Position numbers and translations under genes: made by a program. A stretch of DNA of 64,000 bases from Nocardia sp. CDC159 (lineage in GTDB: Bacteria; Actinomycetota; Actinomycetes; Mycobacteriales; Mycobacteriaceae). Positions within the stretch are counted from its first letter, which is position 1, and every line of letters starts with the position of its first letter. Below are positions 8,639-16,917 of the stretch, one piece after another. Location of the stretch: assembly GCF_023740735.1 (NCBI RefSeq), contig NZ_JAMRXH010000001.1, positions 496,001-560,000 on the forward strand, read 5' to 3'. Below the pieces are notes generated by a model, which was given only the letters and a program-made list of their open reading frames with translations, made no database searches and was not told the origin of the DNA.

Positions 8639-10024
8639 TCAGCACTCGGTTGGGGCCGCGACGCCGCGCAGCCGCTGGTCCACCCAGCTCACGGCGTCGG
8701 GATAGCCCACGGCCGCGGCGATGACGTGTTCGCCGAAGACGCTGCGGTACACCGCGGGCACCCCGAGCGCGCACTGTTCACGAAACAGCGCGCGGGCGCC
8801 CGCGGCCGGGATCCAGAATTCCTGTTCGCCGTTGTAGATGTAGAGCGGCACCGCCGACCGCATATCCCGCATCCGGGTGACACGGTAGATGTCGGCGGCC
8901 AGCTCGCTGTGCAGCGGGTCGGGAATGTCGGCGGCCAGATCGATCGGCAACATGAGCACGCCGGGCAGCGCGAAGACGCCGACGCAGGTGTCCTTGAGCG
9001 GTGAGATCGCCGCCCAGCGGCCGAGATTGTTCATTCGGGCCAGGATCTCCGGCCGCTCGCGGGCGACGCCGAAGGTGGCCGCGAGGAACACCCCGGAGGC
9101 CAGATTGGCGTTCATGCTCCCGGCCAGGACCTCGTAGTCGGCGGGCACGCCGCCGAGCGCCGCCCCCACGATGACCCGCGCCAATTCCGGTGCGTAGGAA
9201 TCGATCAGCGCCACCGCGCCGCGGGTCGCGATCGCACCGCCGGAGTAGCCGTGCATGGCATAGCGGCTCTCGCCGAATTCGGCGGGCCGCAGCGCCCGCA
9301 CGGCCCGAATGGAATCCAGCACGGCATGTCCGGCGACGTAGGGCTCGGCATAGGCCATGCGCGGGCCCTCGTGATCGGGAATCAGCACGGCATAGCCGTG
9401 CAGCATGGCCAGCTGGGTGGTGGGCGGAATCCAATCGGTGGCGGCGGTGTGCAGGTTGAGCCCGTGTGCCAGCGTGTAACCCGGAGTACAGGCGCGGCCG
9501 AGGGCATCGATGGGCAGATTGTTGACCAGCACCGGCCGCGCGCCCGGACCGGTCCAGTCGGCGACGGGCACGACCAGCGACGCGGTGGCGAACGACGGCG
9601 CGTCGTGCGCGTCGGTGGTGCGGAACTTCAGTTGCAGCACCTGCCGCGCGGGCGCGAGCAGCAGCGGCGCGGCGGTAGGGGTCACATCGCGCACCTCGAG
9701 GATGTCGCCGGGCGCGTGCTGGGCCAGATCGGGTGGCCAGCGATCGAACAGCGGATCGCCGATGTCGTTGGGCAGCACGGCCTGTTGCAGCGACGCCAGA
9801 TCCGGGGCGATATCCGCGGCCACCACCGGGCCCGGCGGCGCGACGATCGGGGGCGGCGGGATCACCGCATCGATCCACTGCTGCAGCGCGGGCAGGCCGA
9901 GGCCGGGTGGTAGCGGAATCGCCGGTGGCGCCGCCGAATTCGGAAGCGGCGGCTGCGCCTGGGCCGCCGCCGTGGACCCTGCGACGATCGATAACACCGC
10001 GATGCATACGCGCCAACCTCGCAT
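8639..10024 (-). CDS. Secretory lipase, LIP family
   Basis: A 461-residue exported lipase. It has a signal peptide ([22 protein letters not shown]), then a proline-rich linker of about 50 residues before the hydrolase domain. [38 protein letters not shown] and GYSGGAIAT (nucleophile serine) are typical of the LIP family first known from Candida. The catalytic histidine is probably in GEHVIAA. The ATG has GGGAG eight bases before it. It ends two bases after the convergent accD stop with no terminator hairpin between them. Confidence 0.88.
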   Translation of the reverse strand: MRGWRVCIAVLSIVAGSTAAAQAQPPLPNSAAPPAIPLPPGLGLPALQQWIDAVIPPPPIVAPPGPVVAADIAPDLASLQQAVLPNDIGDPLFDRWPPDLAQHAPGDILEVRDVTPTAAPLLLAPARQVLQLKFRTTDAHDAPSFATASLVVPVADWTGPGARPVLVNNLPIDALGRACTPGYTLAHGLNLHTAATDWIPPTTQLAMLHGYAVLIPDHEGPRMAYAEPYVAGHAVLDSIRAVRALRPAEFGESRYAMHGYSGGAIATRGAVALIDSYAPELARVIVGAALGGVPADYEVLAGSMNANLASGVFLAATFGVARERPEILARMNNLGRWAAISPLKDTCVGVFALPGVLMLPIDLAADIPDPLHSELAADIYRVTRMRDMRSAVPLYIYNGEQEFWIPAAGARALFREQCALGVPAVYRSVFGEHVIAAAVGYPDAVSWVDQRLRGVAAPTEC

Positions 10025-10185
10025 GACCCACTCCCGTTGTGAGCTCGTCCCGGACCCGCCAGACCGGGTGGTTCGAGAGTACGAGGGCGGTCCGGGCGAT
10101 CACCCGGCTGTCGCCGTTTCGTGAGCGTCGCGAGTCCGGTTCGAGACACCGGATCCGAAAAGACCTGTCGGTAGGATCGGATCTC

Positions 10186-10845
10186 ATGCGAATCGTCATT
10201 GCGGGCGGACACGGCAAGATCGCACTGCTGCTGGCCGGGTTGCTCACCCGGCGCGGCGACGAGGTGCACAGCCTGATCCGCAATCCCGACCATGCGGCGG
10301 AGGTATCGGCGACCGGCGCGAAACCGGTGGTGCTCGATCTGGAGAAGGTGTCCGACGAGCAGCTGCGCGCCGCGCTCGCGGACGCCGACGCGGCGGTCTT
10401 CGCCGCGGGCGCGGGTCCCGGCAGCGGGGTGGCCCGCAAGTACACCGTGGACCGTGACGGTTCGGTGCGGCTGGCCGAGGCCGCCGAGGGCGCGGGAGTG
10501 CGCCGCTTCGTGCAGATTTCGAGTATGGGTGCGGGACAGCCGCCCGCTCCCGATCGAGACGAGGTCTGGGCCGCCTATATCGATGCGAAGACCCAGGCCG
10601 AGGACGACCTGCGCGCCCGCGGCCTGGACTGGACCATCCTGCGTCCGGGGCGGCTCACCGACGATGCGCCCACCGGCCGGGTCGCTCTGGTCGAACCGCC
10701 GAGCGCGCGGGGTGCGGTCCCCCGCGCCGACGTCGCCGCCGTCGTGGCCGCGATCTTGGTGGCGGACAACACCATCGGCAAGACGCTCGAGCTCGTCGCG
10801 GGCGAGGCCCCGATCGCTGACGCGATCAGGGCACTAGGAAACTGA
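10186..10845 (+). CDS. NAD(P)-binding atypical SDR (SDR_a5-like)
   Basis: A 219-residue Rossmann protein starting with IVIAGGHGKIALLLAGLL, an unusual GGHGxI dinucleotide motif found in NAD(P)H-binding atypical short-chain dehydrogenases related to Rv-type and YwnB-like proteins. VVLDLEKV, AVFAAGAGPGSG, VRRFVQISSMGA, and YIDAKTQAEDDLRARGLDWTILRPGRL follow in family order. The ATG 10186 is used because the glycine motif begins right after it. Its last ten codons form the first copy of a 25-bp tandem repeat that continues downstream. Substrate unknown. Confidence 0.8.
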   Translation: MRIVIAGGHGKIALLLAGLLTRRGDEVHSLIRNPDHAAEVSATGAKPVVLDLEKVSDEQLRAALADADAAVFAAGAGPGSGVARKYTVDRDGSVRLAEAAEGAGVRRFVQISSMGAGQPPAPDRDEVWAAYIDAKTQAEDDLRARGLDWTILRPGRLTDDAPTGRVALVEPPSARGAVPRADVAAVVAAILVADNTIGKTLELVAGEAPIADAIRALGN

Positions 10846-10944
10846 CGCGATCGGCGCAATAAGGAACCGACGCGATCGGGGCAAAAGCGAACCGACGCGA
10901 TCGGGGTAGTTGGCGGTTGACCGCGATCGGGGCTATGAGAGCGG
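10819..10944. repeat. Five-copy 25-bp tandem repeat running out of a gene end
   Basis: Units of the form GACGCGATCGGGGCA plus about 10 variable bases start at 10819, 10844, 10869, 10894 and 10919. The CGCGATC core recurs at 10821, 10846, 10871, 10896 and 10922, so the period is 25, 25, 25 and 26. The first copy is the 3' end of the SDR coding sequence; the later ones are non-coding. Confidence 0.8.
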
Positions 10945-10961
10945 CAATGCCGATCGCGGTC
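10919..10961. terminator. Hairpin between convergent SDR and lipase genes
   Basis: GACCGCGATCGG (10919-10930) and CCGATCGCGGTC (10950-10961) form a perfect 12-bp stem with a 19-base loop. It sits between two convergent genes and can act for both strands. Its left arm is the last copy of the tandem repeat. Confidence 0.6.
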
Positions 10962-10976
10962 GTGCGGTGACTCCCG

Positions 10977-12188
10977 TCAGCAGTTGCTGGGGGCGGGCTT
11001 CCCCTCGAACCGGTCGGTCAGCCACTGCAGCACCTCGGGCAGGCCGAGCACGGCCGCGGTGAGGTGGTCGGGCACGGGTAGGGCGGCCGACTGCACCCGC
11101 ACCCCGGCGGCGCACCAGCGGCGGTCGGTATTGACGATGGCGTCGACCGGCACCAGCCCGTCGATCGGCGAATGCCATTCGTAGAACGGCATACTCGGCA
11201 CGCTGTCGGTGTAGAGCTCGAGGCTGTTCTCCTCGACCACCCGGCGGGCCTGCGGGTCCTGGGTCATCGACGTGGTGCGGGCGACCTCCAGCACGCTGCG
11301 GCCCGCGCCCGCGGTGAGCAGGTCGTTGGTGCAGCTGTTGGCCATGGCGTTGCGGATGGCGATGCCCTTGTCGTTGAGCTGATCCGACAGCGGGAAGCGG
11401 TCGGGGTACTCGCGCTCCAGGCCGAGACCGGCGGCCAGTGCCAGCCCGAACACCGGATGCGCCCCGTAGCCCAGGCCCTCCAGCATCTTCACCATATTCA
11501 TCGGCACCCCGCCCGCGGCGGCCCCGGCGATCGTCAGATCCGGTGCGTAGGCGGGCGCGAGCGCCGCCGCCCACGCGGTGGCCATGCCGCCGCCGGAGTA
11601 CCCGGCCATGGTCACGGGGCTGTGCTCGAGCCGCAGTTGTTTCGCGTTGCGGACCGCGCGAATGCCGTCGAGGGTGATCTGGCCGCCCAATCGCGCCGCG
11701 CCGTAGGCGAATTGCGGTCCCAGGTGGTCGGGCATCGCGATGCTCCACCCGCGCCGCAGCGCCACGTTGTAGGCCGGTGCCTCACGAATCATCAGGTTGG
11801 GATCGTCGGTGTAGAGCACCCGCGAGACCGCGCATTCGGTGCCCAGCCCGTTGATGATCGTCTGATACGACAGCAGCGGCCCGTCGATGGCGCGCTCGTG
11901 CGGCGTCAGCACGGTCGTGGTGGCCGCGATCGGCTTGCCCTCGGAGTTGGTGGAGCGGAACTTGATCAGCGTGATGTCGGTGTCGGGAAAGATCGGCAGC
12001 GGCGGCAGCGCGCGCACGTCCAGCACGTCGCCGGGACGGCGGTCGACGAGATCGGCGGGTGCGGCGTAGAACGGATCCGGGTCCGGCGTGGGATAGATCG
12101 GTTGAGCGGCGACAGTGGTGGCGGTGACGAGTAGCAGCAGGCCGCCGGCGCAGGCACCCAGCGCGCGACGAAATGCGGTGTTCCCCAT
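10977..12188 (-). CDS. Secretory lipase, LIP family (second copy)
   Basis: A 403-residue exported lipase, paralogous to the one ending at 8639 but without its long proline-rich linker. The signal peptide is about 28 residues (FRRALGACAGGLLLLVTATTVAAQ). The hydrolase part has PGDVLDVRALPPL, LSYQTIINGLGTEC, AMPDHLGPQFAYG and AGYSGGGMATAW (nucleophile serine), and PVPDHLTAAVLG with the probable catalytic histidine. Like its paralogue it ends with a cysteine. The ribosome site is weak (GTGAGCG). The SDR gene between the two lipases is on the other strand. Confidence 0.87.
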   Translation of the reverse strand: MGNTAFRRALGACAGGLLLLVTATTVAAQPIYPTPDPDPFYAAPADLVDRRPGDVLDVRALPPLPIFPDTDITLIKFRSTNSEGKPIAATTTVLTPHERAIDGPLLSYQTIINGLGTECAVSRVLYTDDPNLMIREAPAYNVALRRGWSIAMPDHLGPQFAYGAARLGGQITLDGIRAVRNAKQLRLEHSPVTMAGYSGGGMATAWAAALAPAYAPDLTIAGAAAGGVPMNMVKMLEGLGYGAHPVFGLALAAGLGLEREYPDRFPLSDQLNDKGIAIRNAMANSCTNDLLTAGAGRSVLEVARTTSMTQDPQARRVVEENSLELYTDSVPSMPFYEWHSPIDGLVPVDAIVNTDRRWCAAGVRVQSAALPVPDHLTAAVLGLPEVLQWLTDRFEGKPAPSNC

Positions 12189-12391
12189 GATCGCTCACGC
12201 TATCCGGCGGTCTGCCGGACGGCGCGCGGCCCCGAGATGTCCTGAGAAATCACAACCGCGGCCCCTACCGGGCTGTGTTGCGCGACGAATTCGGCCCTAC
12301 CGCTGGTCAGCGGACCGACCCGCCCGTAACTTCTCATTCGGGCGCTGTTTCCGGATTGCCGGTTCGGCGCAGCAGGCGAAGGAGCGCGGCC

Positions 12392-12613
12392 ATGGACTCC
12401 CCCGATACCCTCCCGGAGGCGCCGACCAGGCGCATCACCGTCTACTTCGACGGCGCCGGGCCGGGCGATCAGCTGATTCTCGAATACGCCGCCACCCGCG
12501 CGGAGGCCTGGGAATTCGCCGCCGCGGCCGTCAATTCCGGCCTCGCGGTCACCGTGGACAGCAAGGTGCGCCCCGGCCTGCGCCCGCTCCCCTGCCGCAG
12601 CCTCTGGCACTGA
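12392..12613 (+). CDS. Small hypothetical protein (73 aa)
   Basis: A 73-residue soluble protein with a good ribosome site (AAGGAG, eleven bases before ATG). It contains RRITVYFDGAGPGDQLILEYAATRAEAWEFAAAAVNSGLAVTVD and reads like a single alpha/beta domain. I do not recognise the family. The stop codon lies in the left arm of a terminator-like hairpin, which supports a real, separately transcribed gene. Confidence 0.6.
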   Translation: MDSPDTLPEAPTRRITVYFDGAGPGDQLILEYAATRAEAWEFAAAAVNSGLAVTVDSKVRPGLRPLPCRSLWH

Positions 12614-12643
12614 CCCGCCGGGGGACCTTCCACCCGGCGGGTC
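12612..12643 (+). terminator. Hairpin at the end of the 73-aa gene
   Basis: GACCCGCCGGG (12612-12622) and CCCGGCGGGTC (12633-12643) make a perfect 11-bp stem with a 10-base loop, beginning at the stop codon. There is no T-run, as is usual in high-GC actinobacteria. Confidence 0.6.
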
Positions 12644-12959
12644 GCGCGCCGACGTGGGCGCGGATCGGCGGGAGTCGTGGCCGGTCCGCATGCCCGCGGT
12701 GTGCGGCGCGGCGCACGCGCCGGACCGGATGTGGCGGGTGACGGTCCCGGCGGGTGCACGCCTTGCGAAGACGGTTCTCACCCTAGGCCGCCACCGCGAC
12801 GCCGCGCGAGCACCGCGAAGGGGGTCTGGCCCTTCTCACAGCGGCATGCCGATCGACTTGGGCGCCTTCACAATCGCGGACCACGGGCGCACCGGCACCG
12901 GTTTATCGCCGAGAAGGAGTGGAATCGCTGGGACACGACCGCTCGACGGAAGGTACGCC
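12644..12959 (+). other. Leader region of hldE
   Basis: About 316 bp without a convincing gene. Near its end GTTT (12901-12904), 15 bp and TGGAAT (12920-12925) resemble a weak SigF promoter for hldE, with a leader of roughly 30 bases. The -10 matches the consensus poorly. Confidence 0.35.
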
Positions 12960-14471
12960 ATGCGCACACCGATCAGCGACACCCCCGACCACCCCGATTT
13001 CGACGGCCACGAACTGACCCCCGCCCTCGCCGAACGCCTGGCTCGCACCCGCGCCCGGGTGGTGGTGCTGGGCGATGCCGTGCTCGACGTGTGGATGTGG
13101 GGCCGCTCCCAGCGCCTGTGCCGCGAGGCCCCCGTCCCCGTGGTCGACATCGATCGCAGCGTCGGCGTGCCCGGCGGGGCCGCCAACACCGCCGCGAATC
13201 TGGCCGCCCTGGGCGCGCAGGTGCGCCTGGTCACCCTGCTCGGCGACGATGCGGCCGCCGAGCAGCTGTGCGAGCGACTGCGTGAGCACGGCGTGGACGA
13301 CGATCACGTGCTCGCCGCGCCGAACCGGTCGACGGTGATCAAGCGCCGCGTCCTCGCGGGCGATCAGCTGATGATCCGCTTCGACGAGGGCGAGCAGCCG
13401 CCGCCCGATCCCCTCACCCACTGCCTGCTCGATGCGCTGGCCGACGCGCTCATCGACGCCGACGCCCTGATCGTTTGCGACTACGACGGCGGGCTCGCCA
13501 CGGCATTGCGAAAACATCTCACCGCCCATCGCTCCCGGCTGCCGCTGCTGGTGGTCGACAGCCATCGCCCGGCGGACTGGCGTCCGGTGCGCCCCGATAT
13601 CACCACGCCCAATGCCGCCGAGGCGGCCGCCGCGCTGGGTCTGGCGCTGCCGTCGAACGGCGACGAGCGGGTGGCGCTGTTCGACCGCGAACGCGCCCGG
13701 CTGTTCGAGGCGACCGGCGCGGACACCGTCGCGGTCACCCTCGACCGCGACGGCGCGCTGCTGCTGAGCGGCGATCGGCCCGCCCATCGCACCTGGGCCC
13801 GGCCGGTGGCCGAGCGCCAATCCACCGGCGGCGGTGACACTTTCGTCGCCGCGTTCACCCTCGCCCTGCTGGCCGGACTGCCCGAAACGGCCGCCGCCGA
13901 GCTGGCTCAGGCGGCCGCGGATGTGGTGGTGCACCGGCCCGGCACCTCGGTGTGCAGCAATGCCGATCTGCGCGAACGCCTGCTCGGCCGCGGCGGCGAC
14001 GTGCTCACCCACGACGAGCTGGCGGCCGCACTGGCCGCGCATCGGCGGGCGGGGCGGCGAATCGTATTCACCAACGGCTGTTTCGATGTGCTGCACACCG
14101 GCCACATCGCCTATCTCAACGGGGCCAAGCGCCTCGGCGACGTGCTGGTGGTGGCGGTCAACTCCGACCGCGGCGTGCGCGAGCTGAAAGGCCCGGACCG
14201 GCCGGTCAATTCCGAACACGACCGCGCCGCCGTGCTGGCGGCGCTGAGCTGCGTGGACCACGTCACCATCTTCGACGAGCCCACCCCGGCGGAATTGCTG
14301 CGCCGGGTGCGTCCCGAGCTGTATGTGAAGGGCGGCGATTACCGGCCCGAGATGCTCAGCGAGACCGAGGTGGTGCACGCCTACGGCGGCGAGGTCCAGG
14401 TCCTCGGTTATGTGGCGCAGCGCTCCACCACCGCGCTGATCGAACGCATCCGCGCCGGGGCGGCCTCGTGA
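12960..14471 (+). CDS. hldE: Bifunctional heptose-7-phosphate kinase / heptose-1-phosphate adenylyltransferase
   Basis: A 503-residue two-domain enzyme. Residues about 30-335 are a PfkB-type kinase (REAPVPVVDIDRS, PGGAANTAANLAALG, TGGGDTF with the catalytic aspartate near 293; the usual GAGD reads GGGD). Residues about 360-503 are a nucleotidyltransferase with NGCFDVLHTGH (from 372) and VKGGDY. It phosphorylates D-glycero-D-manno-heptose 7-phosphate at C1 and, after GmhB removes the C7 phosphate, forms ADP-heptose. This fusion is best known from Gram-negative LPS synthesis. ATG 12960 has GGAAGG upstream. It overlaps the next glycosyltransferase by 4 bases. Confidence 0.9.
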   Translation: MRTPISDTPDHPDFDGHELTPALAERLARTRARVVVLGDAVLDVWMWGRSQRLCREAPVPVVDIDRSVGVPGGAANTAANLAALGAQVRLVTLLGDDAAAEQLCERLREHGVDDDHVLAAPNRSTVIKRRVLAGDQLMIRFDEGEQPPPDPLTHCLLDALADALIDADALIVCDYDGGLATALRKHLTAHRSRLPLLVVDSHRPADWRPVRPDITTPNAAEAAAALGLALPSNGDERVALFDRERARLFEATGADTVAVTLDRDGALLLSGDRPAHRTWARPVAERQSTGGGDTFVAAFTLALLAGLPETAAAELAQAAADVVVHRPGTSVCSNADLRERLLGRGGDVLTHDELAAALAAHRRAGRRIVFTNGCFDVLHTGHIAYLNGAKRLGDVLVVAVNSDRGVRELKGPDRPVNSEHDRAAVLAALSCVDHVTIFDEPTPAELLRRVRPELYVKGGDYRPEMLSETEVVHAYGGEVQVLGYVAQRSTTALIERIRAGAAS

Positions 14472-15292
14472 GCGAACCCGAACTCGAGGTCCTCATCCCC
14501 ACCCGCAACCGCCCGGCCGAACTGGCCACCACGTTGTCCGGCCTTGCCGCCCAAGACCTTTCGGACTTCGCCGTGCTGGTCAGCGATCAGTCCGACCACG
14601 CCGCCAGCTACGACAACCCGGCCGCGCTCGCGATGGCGCGGGTGCTGCGGCTGCGCGGCCACCGGGTGCGGTTGGGCACCCATCGCCCGCCGCTGGGCAT
14701 GGCCGAGCAGCGCCACCATCTGCTGAGCTCGTCGCGGGCCCGCTATGTGCTGTTTCTCGACGACGACGTGTGGCTCGAGCCCGGCAGCCTGCGCCGGATG
14801 CGCACGGCCATCGCGGAATTGGGCTGCGGCTTCGTCGGCTGCGCCGTCCAGGGCCTGTCCTATCTGGACGATCACCGCCCGCACGAACTGGATCCGTTCG
14901 AGATCTGGCCGGGCGCACCGGAACCCGAGGCGATCACCCGCGAGGACAAGGCGTGGCAGCGCTACACGCTGCACAATGCCGCCAATCCCACCCATCTGGC
15001 CCAGCAGCTGGCCCTGCGCGCCGACGACCGGGTGGCCTACAAGGTGGCCTGGGTGGGCGGCTGCGTGCTCTACGATCGCGAAAAGCTCCTCGCCACCGGC
15101 GGATTCGACTTCTGGCGGCGCCTGCCGCGCCATCACAGCGGCGAAGATGTGCTGGCCCAGTTGCGGGTCATGGCCCGCTACGGCGGCGCGGGAATCCTGC
15201 CCAGCGGGGCGGTGCACCTGGAGTCCCCGACGACCGTGCCGCGGCGCGAGGTCGAGGCGTACGAGATCGTGCCACCGGACTTCTGGCGCTGA
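14468..15292 (+). CDS. Family 2 glycosyltransferase
   Basis: A 274-residue cytoplasmic GT-A enzyme. It starts with VLIPTRNRPAELATTLSGL, has VLFLDDDVWLEPGSL (the DxD-type metal site near residue 98) and later GGFDFWRRLPRHHSGEDVLAQLRV, where GED is the usual catalytic-base region. The GTG start forms GTGA with the hldE stop, so the two are translationally coupled. It probably uses an activated sugar made by this locus, perhaps ADP-heptose, but GT2 specificity cannot be read from sequence. No membrane helix is present. Confidence 0.85.
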   Translation: MSEPELEVLIPTRNRPAELATTLSGLAAQDLSDFAVLVSDQSDHAASYDNPAALAMARVLRLRGHRVRLGTHRPPLGMAEQRHHLLSSSRARYVLFLDDDVWLEPGSLRRMRTAIAELGCGFVGCAVQGLSYLDDHRPHELDPFEIWPGAPEPEAITREDKAWQRYTLHNAANPTHLAQQLALRADDRVAYKVAWVGGCVLYDREKLLATGGFDFWRRLPRHHSGEDVLAQLRVMARYGGAGILPSGAVHLESPTTVPRREVEAYEIVPPDFWR

Positions 15293-15295
15293 GGA

Positions 15296-16408
15296 TCAGG
15301 GCAACAGCTCGTCGACCTCGGTCAGCAACCGCTCGAGCGAAATGTCGTCGACGAAGGACACGTCGTGTTCGCAGCGTGGGGCCGTCTCGTCGGTGCAGTC
15401 GCGCCCGCACACCGGGCACCGGGTGGTCCAGGAGAACAGGATTCGATCGCGGCTGCGCCCGAGCGGGCCCGCGTTGATCACATTGCCGATCCAGAACACC
15501 CCGATGGTCGGGGTGCCGAGGGCCGCGGCCAGATGCCGGGGGCCGCTGTCGTTGCCGACCAGCAGGCAGCTGCGCGCAAGCACCCCGCAGATCGTCGAAA
15601 ACCCCTCTCCCACCAGCACTTCGAAGGCCTTGCCCGGATCCGGCACGAGTGCGCCGAGGTTGGTGCGCAACGCCGCCAGCAGCTCTCGGTCACCCTCGGC
15701 CCCGATCACGACCACCCCCAGGCCGCGCCGCAGGCAGTGCGCGGCCACCCGCGCGTAGCGCTCGACCGGCCAGCGCCGCCGCGGATCTCCCGCACCCGGA
15801 TGCAGCGCGACCACCGGATCCGGCATCGCACCCAGTACCCGGTCGGCGTCCGCCCGATCGATCTCGGTGGTAGCCAGCGTGGGGTGCAACCGCACCGGCG
15901 GCGCTCCCGCCAGCCCGGCCACCTCCAGCGCCCGCAGGGTCTCGTGCTGGTAGTAGCGGAACGGCAGTGTTCGGGTCAGCGGTGCGGCGTCGGGGGTGCG
16001 CGAGCCGACGCTCCAGTGCGGATGCAATTGGTGCAGAAAGCCATTCGACCAGCGGCCGCCACCGTGCAGCTGCACGCCCAGATCGATGGGCGCGCGGCAG
16101 ACCTGCCGGAAGAACCGCCCCTCCGCCTCGGGATCGGCCGCGTCCTCGGTGATTCCGGGCGGCAGCGGGATCACCTCGTGAATCGGGCTCGGCCGCCCGC
16201 GCAACAACTCGGCATGCAGATCGGTGCCGAGCAGGACGATCTCGGCCGCCGGATACGCGGCCGCCAGGGCGTGAATCGCCGGGACCGCGAACAGGAAATC
16301 ACCCAGGCCGCCGCCGCGCAACACCGCGATGCGACGCACCTCGGGCCAGGGCTCGGCGATCGGCCCGATGCCGAGCGCGGCCGCGTCCATCGGAACAGTC
16401 GAACTCAT
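15296..16408 (-). CDS. GT9 glycosyltransferase, heptosyltransferase-like
   Basis: A 370-residue GT-B enzyme. The N-terminal domain starts RRIAVLRGGGLGDFLFAVPAIHAL, the GT9 signature; the C-terminal domain has VALHPGAGDPRRRWPVERYARVA and LLVGNDSGPRHLAAALGTPTIGVFW, which binds the ADP-sugar in WaaC/WaaF. A cysteine-rich tail (CPVCGRDC, then C-E-H-D) may bind a metal. It should move heptose from ADP-heptose to an unknown acceptor. It converges on the hldE-GT2 pair but has its own SigF-type promoter (16431-16455). ATG 16408 follows GAGGAGG. Confidence 0.87.
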   Translation of the reverse strand: MSSTVPMDAAALGIGPIAEPWPEVRRIAVLRGGGLGDFLFAVPAIHALAAAYPAAEIVLLGTDLHAELLRGRPSPIHEVIPLPPGITEDAADPEAEGRFFRQVCRAPIDLGVQLHGGGRWSNGFLHQLHPHWSVGSRTPDAAPLTRTLPFRYYQHETLRALEVAGLAGAPPVRLHPTLATTEIDRADADRVLGAMPDPVVALHPGAGDPRRRWPVERYARVAAHCLRRGLGVVVIGAEGDRELLAALRTNLGALVPDPGKAFEVLVGEGFSTICGVLARSCLLVGNDSGPRHLAAALGTPTIGVFWIGNVINAGPLGRSRDRILFSWTTRCPVCGRDCTDETAPRCEHDVSFVDDISLERLLTEVDELLP

Positions 16409-16430
16409 CTGGGCCTCCTCTGCCGAGGGC

Positions 16431-16455
16431 CTACCCGGGCCAGCGCCGAGCAAAC
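16431..16455 (-). promoter_or_regulatory. SigF-type promoter of the GT9 gene
   Basis: On the minus strand GTTT (16455-16452), exactly 15 bp, then GGGTAG (16436-16431). The start codon follows after a leader of about 15-20 bases that contains GAGGAGG. It lies in the 66-bp gap after the DUF3140 gene. Confidence 0.65.
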
Positions 16456-16474
16456 GACACCGCCCCGGCGGCGC

Positions 16475-16810
16475 TCAGCGAGCCCGCAACGGGTCGTGAC
16501 CCATCGACATCAGGCGGTGCCGCCACTGCGGACGTCCGGCCGCCGCCTCGGGCTCGGTGCCGCGCTCGGCGAGCACACCGCGCACCACCGCCCGCATGAC
16601 CTCCGCGTCCTGGTGGTTCAGATCCGTGCGCCGCTTGCCCAGAATGGCCAGAACCTGTTGTCCCAGCGGCGTTCCGGCTCGGTCGGGCAGGGCCTCGGTG
16701 TGCGGCCCCGACGCATCGGTGCGCAGCCAATCCCGCAGCTCGCGCGAGGTCATGTTGACCACCTGATGAAAGTCCTCCCACAGCGCGTCGTCGACGATGG
16801 ATTCGGCCAT
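16475..16810 (-). CDS. DUF3140 family protein
   Basis: A 111-residue soluble protein. DALWEDFHQVVNMTSRELRDWL, the TD(A)S segment and KRRTDLNHQDAEVMRAVVRGVLAER fit the DUF3140 family of actinobacterial proteins of unknown function. The ATG follows GAGGAGGG by six bases. It is divergent from the baeRF gene and both have SigF-type promoters in the shared 107-bp region, so it belongs to the stress set. Confidence 0.8.
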   Translation of the reverse strand: MAESIVDDALWEDFHQVVNMTSRELRDWLRTDASGPHTEALPDRAGTPLGQQVLAILGKRRTDLNHQDAEVMRAVVRGVLAERGTEPEAAAGRPQWRHRLMSMGHDPLRAR

Positions 16811-16853
16811 CTCACCCTCCTCGGGACTCGGATCTCGCGCTTCACCCGTCCGG

Positions 16854-16878
16854 CTACCCGTGCCCCCGGGGCACAAAC
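16854..16878 (-). promoter_or_regulatory. SigF-type promoter of the DUF3140 gene
   Basis: On the minus strand GTTT (16878-16875), 15 bp, GGGTAG (16859-16854). It is a full match to the pattern and is divergent from the baeRF promoter. Confidence 0.65.
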
Positions 16879-16883
16879 GCCAT

Positions 16884-16908
16884 GATTGCGCTCGCGGTGC
16901 CCGGGTAA
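16884..16908 (+). promoter_or_regulatory. SigF-type promoter of the baeRF gene
   Basis: GATT (16884-16887), 15 bp, GGGTAA (16903-16908). The GTG start follows after nine bases, so the mRNA is probably leaderless. Confidence 0.6.
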
Positions 16909-16917
16909 CCGGGCGAT

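Noticed and set aside
10025..10185. tRNA-like GGTTCGAGACACC
   Set aside because: No acceptor stem, anticodon arm or CCA end can be formed around it.
12347..12371. SigF promoter of the 73-aa gene (GTTT, 15 bp, GGCGCA)
   Set aside because: The -10 matches the consensus too poorly to claim.
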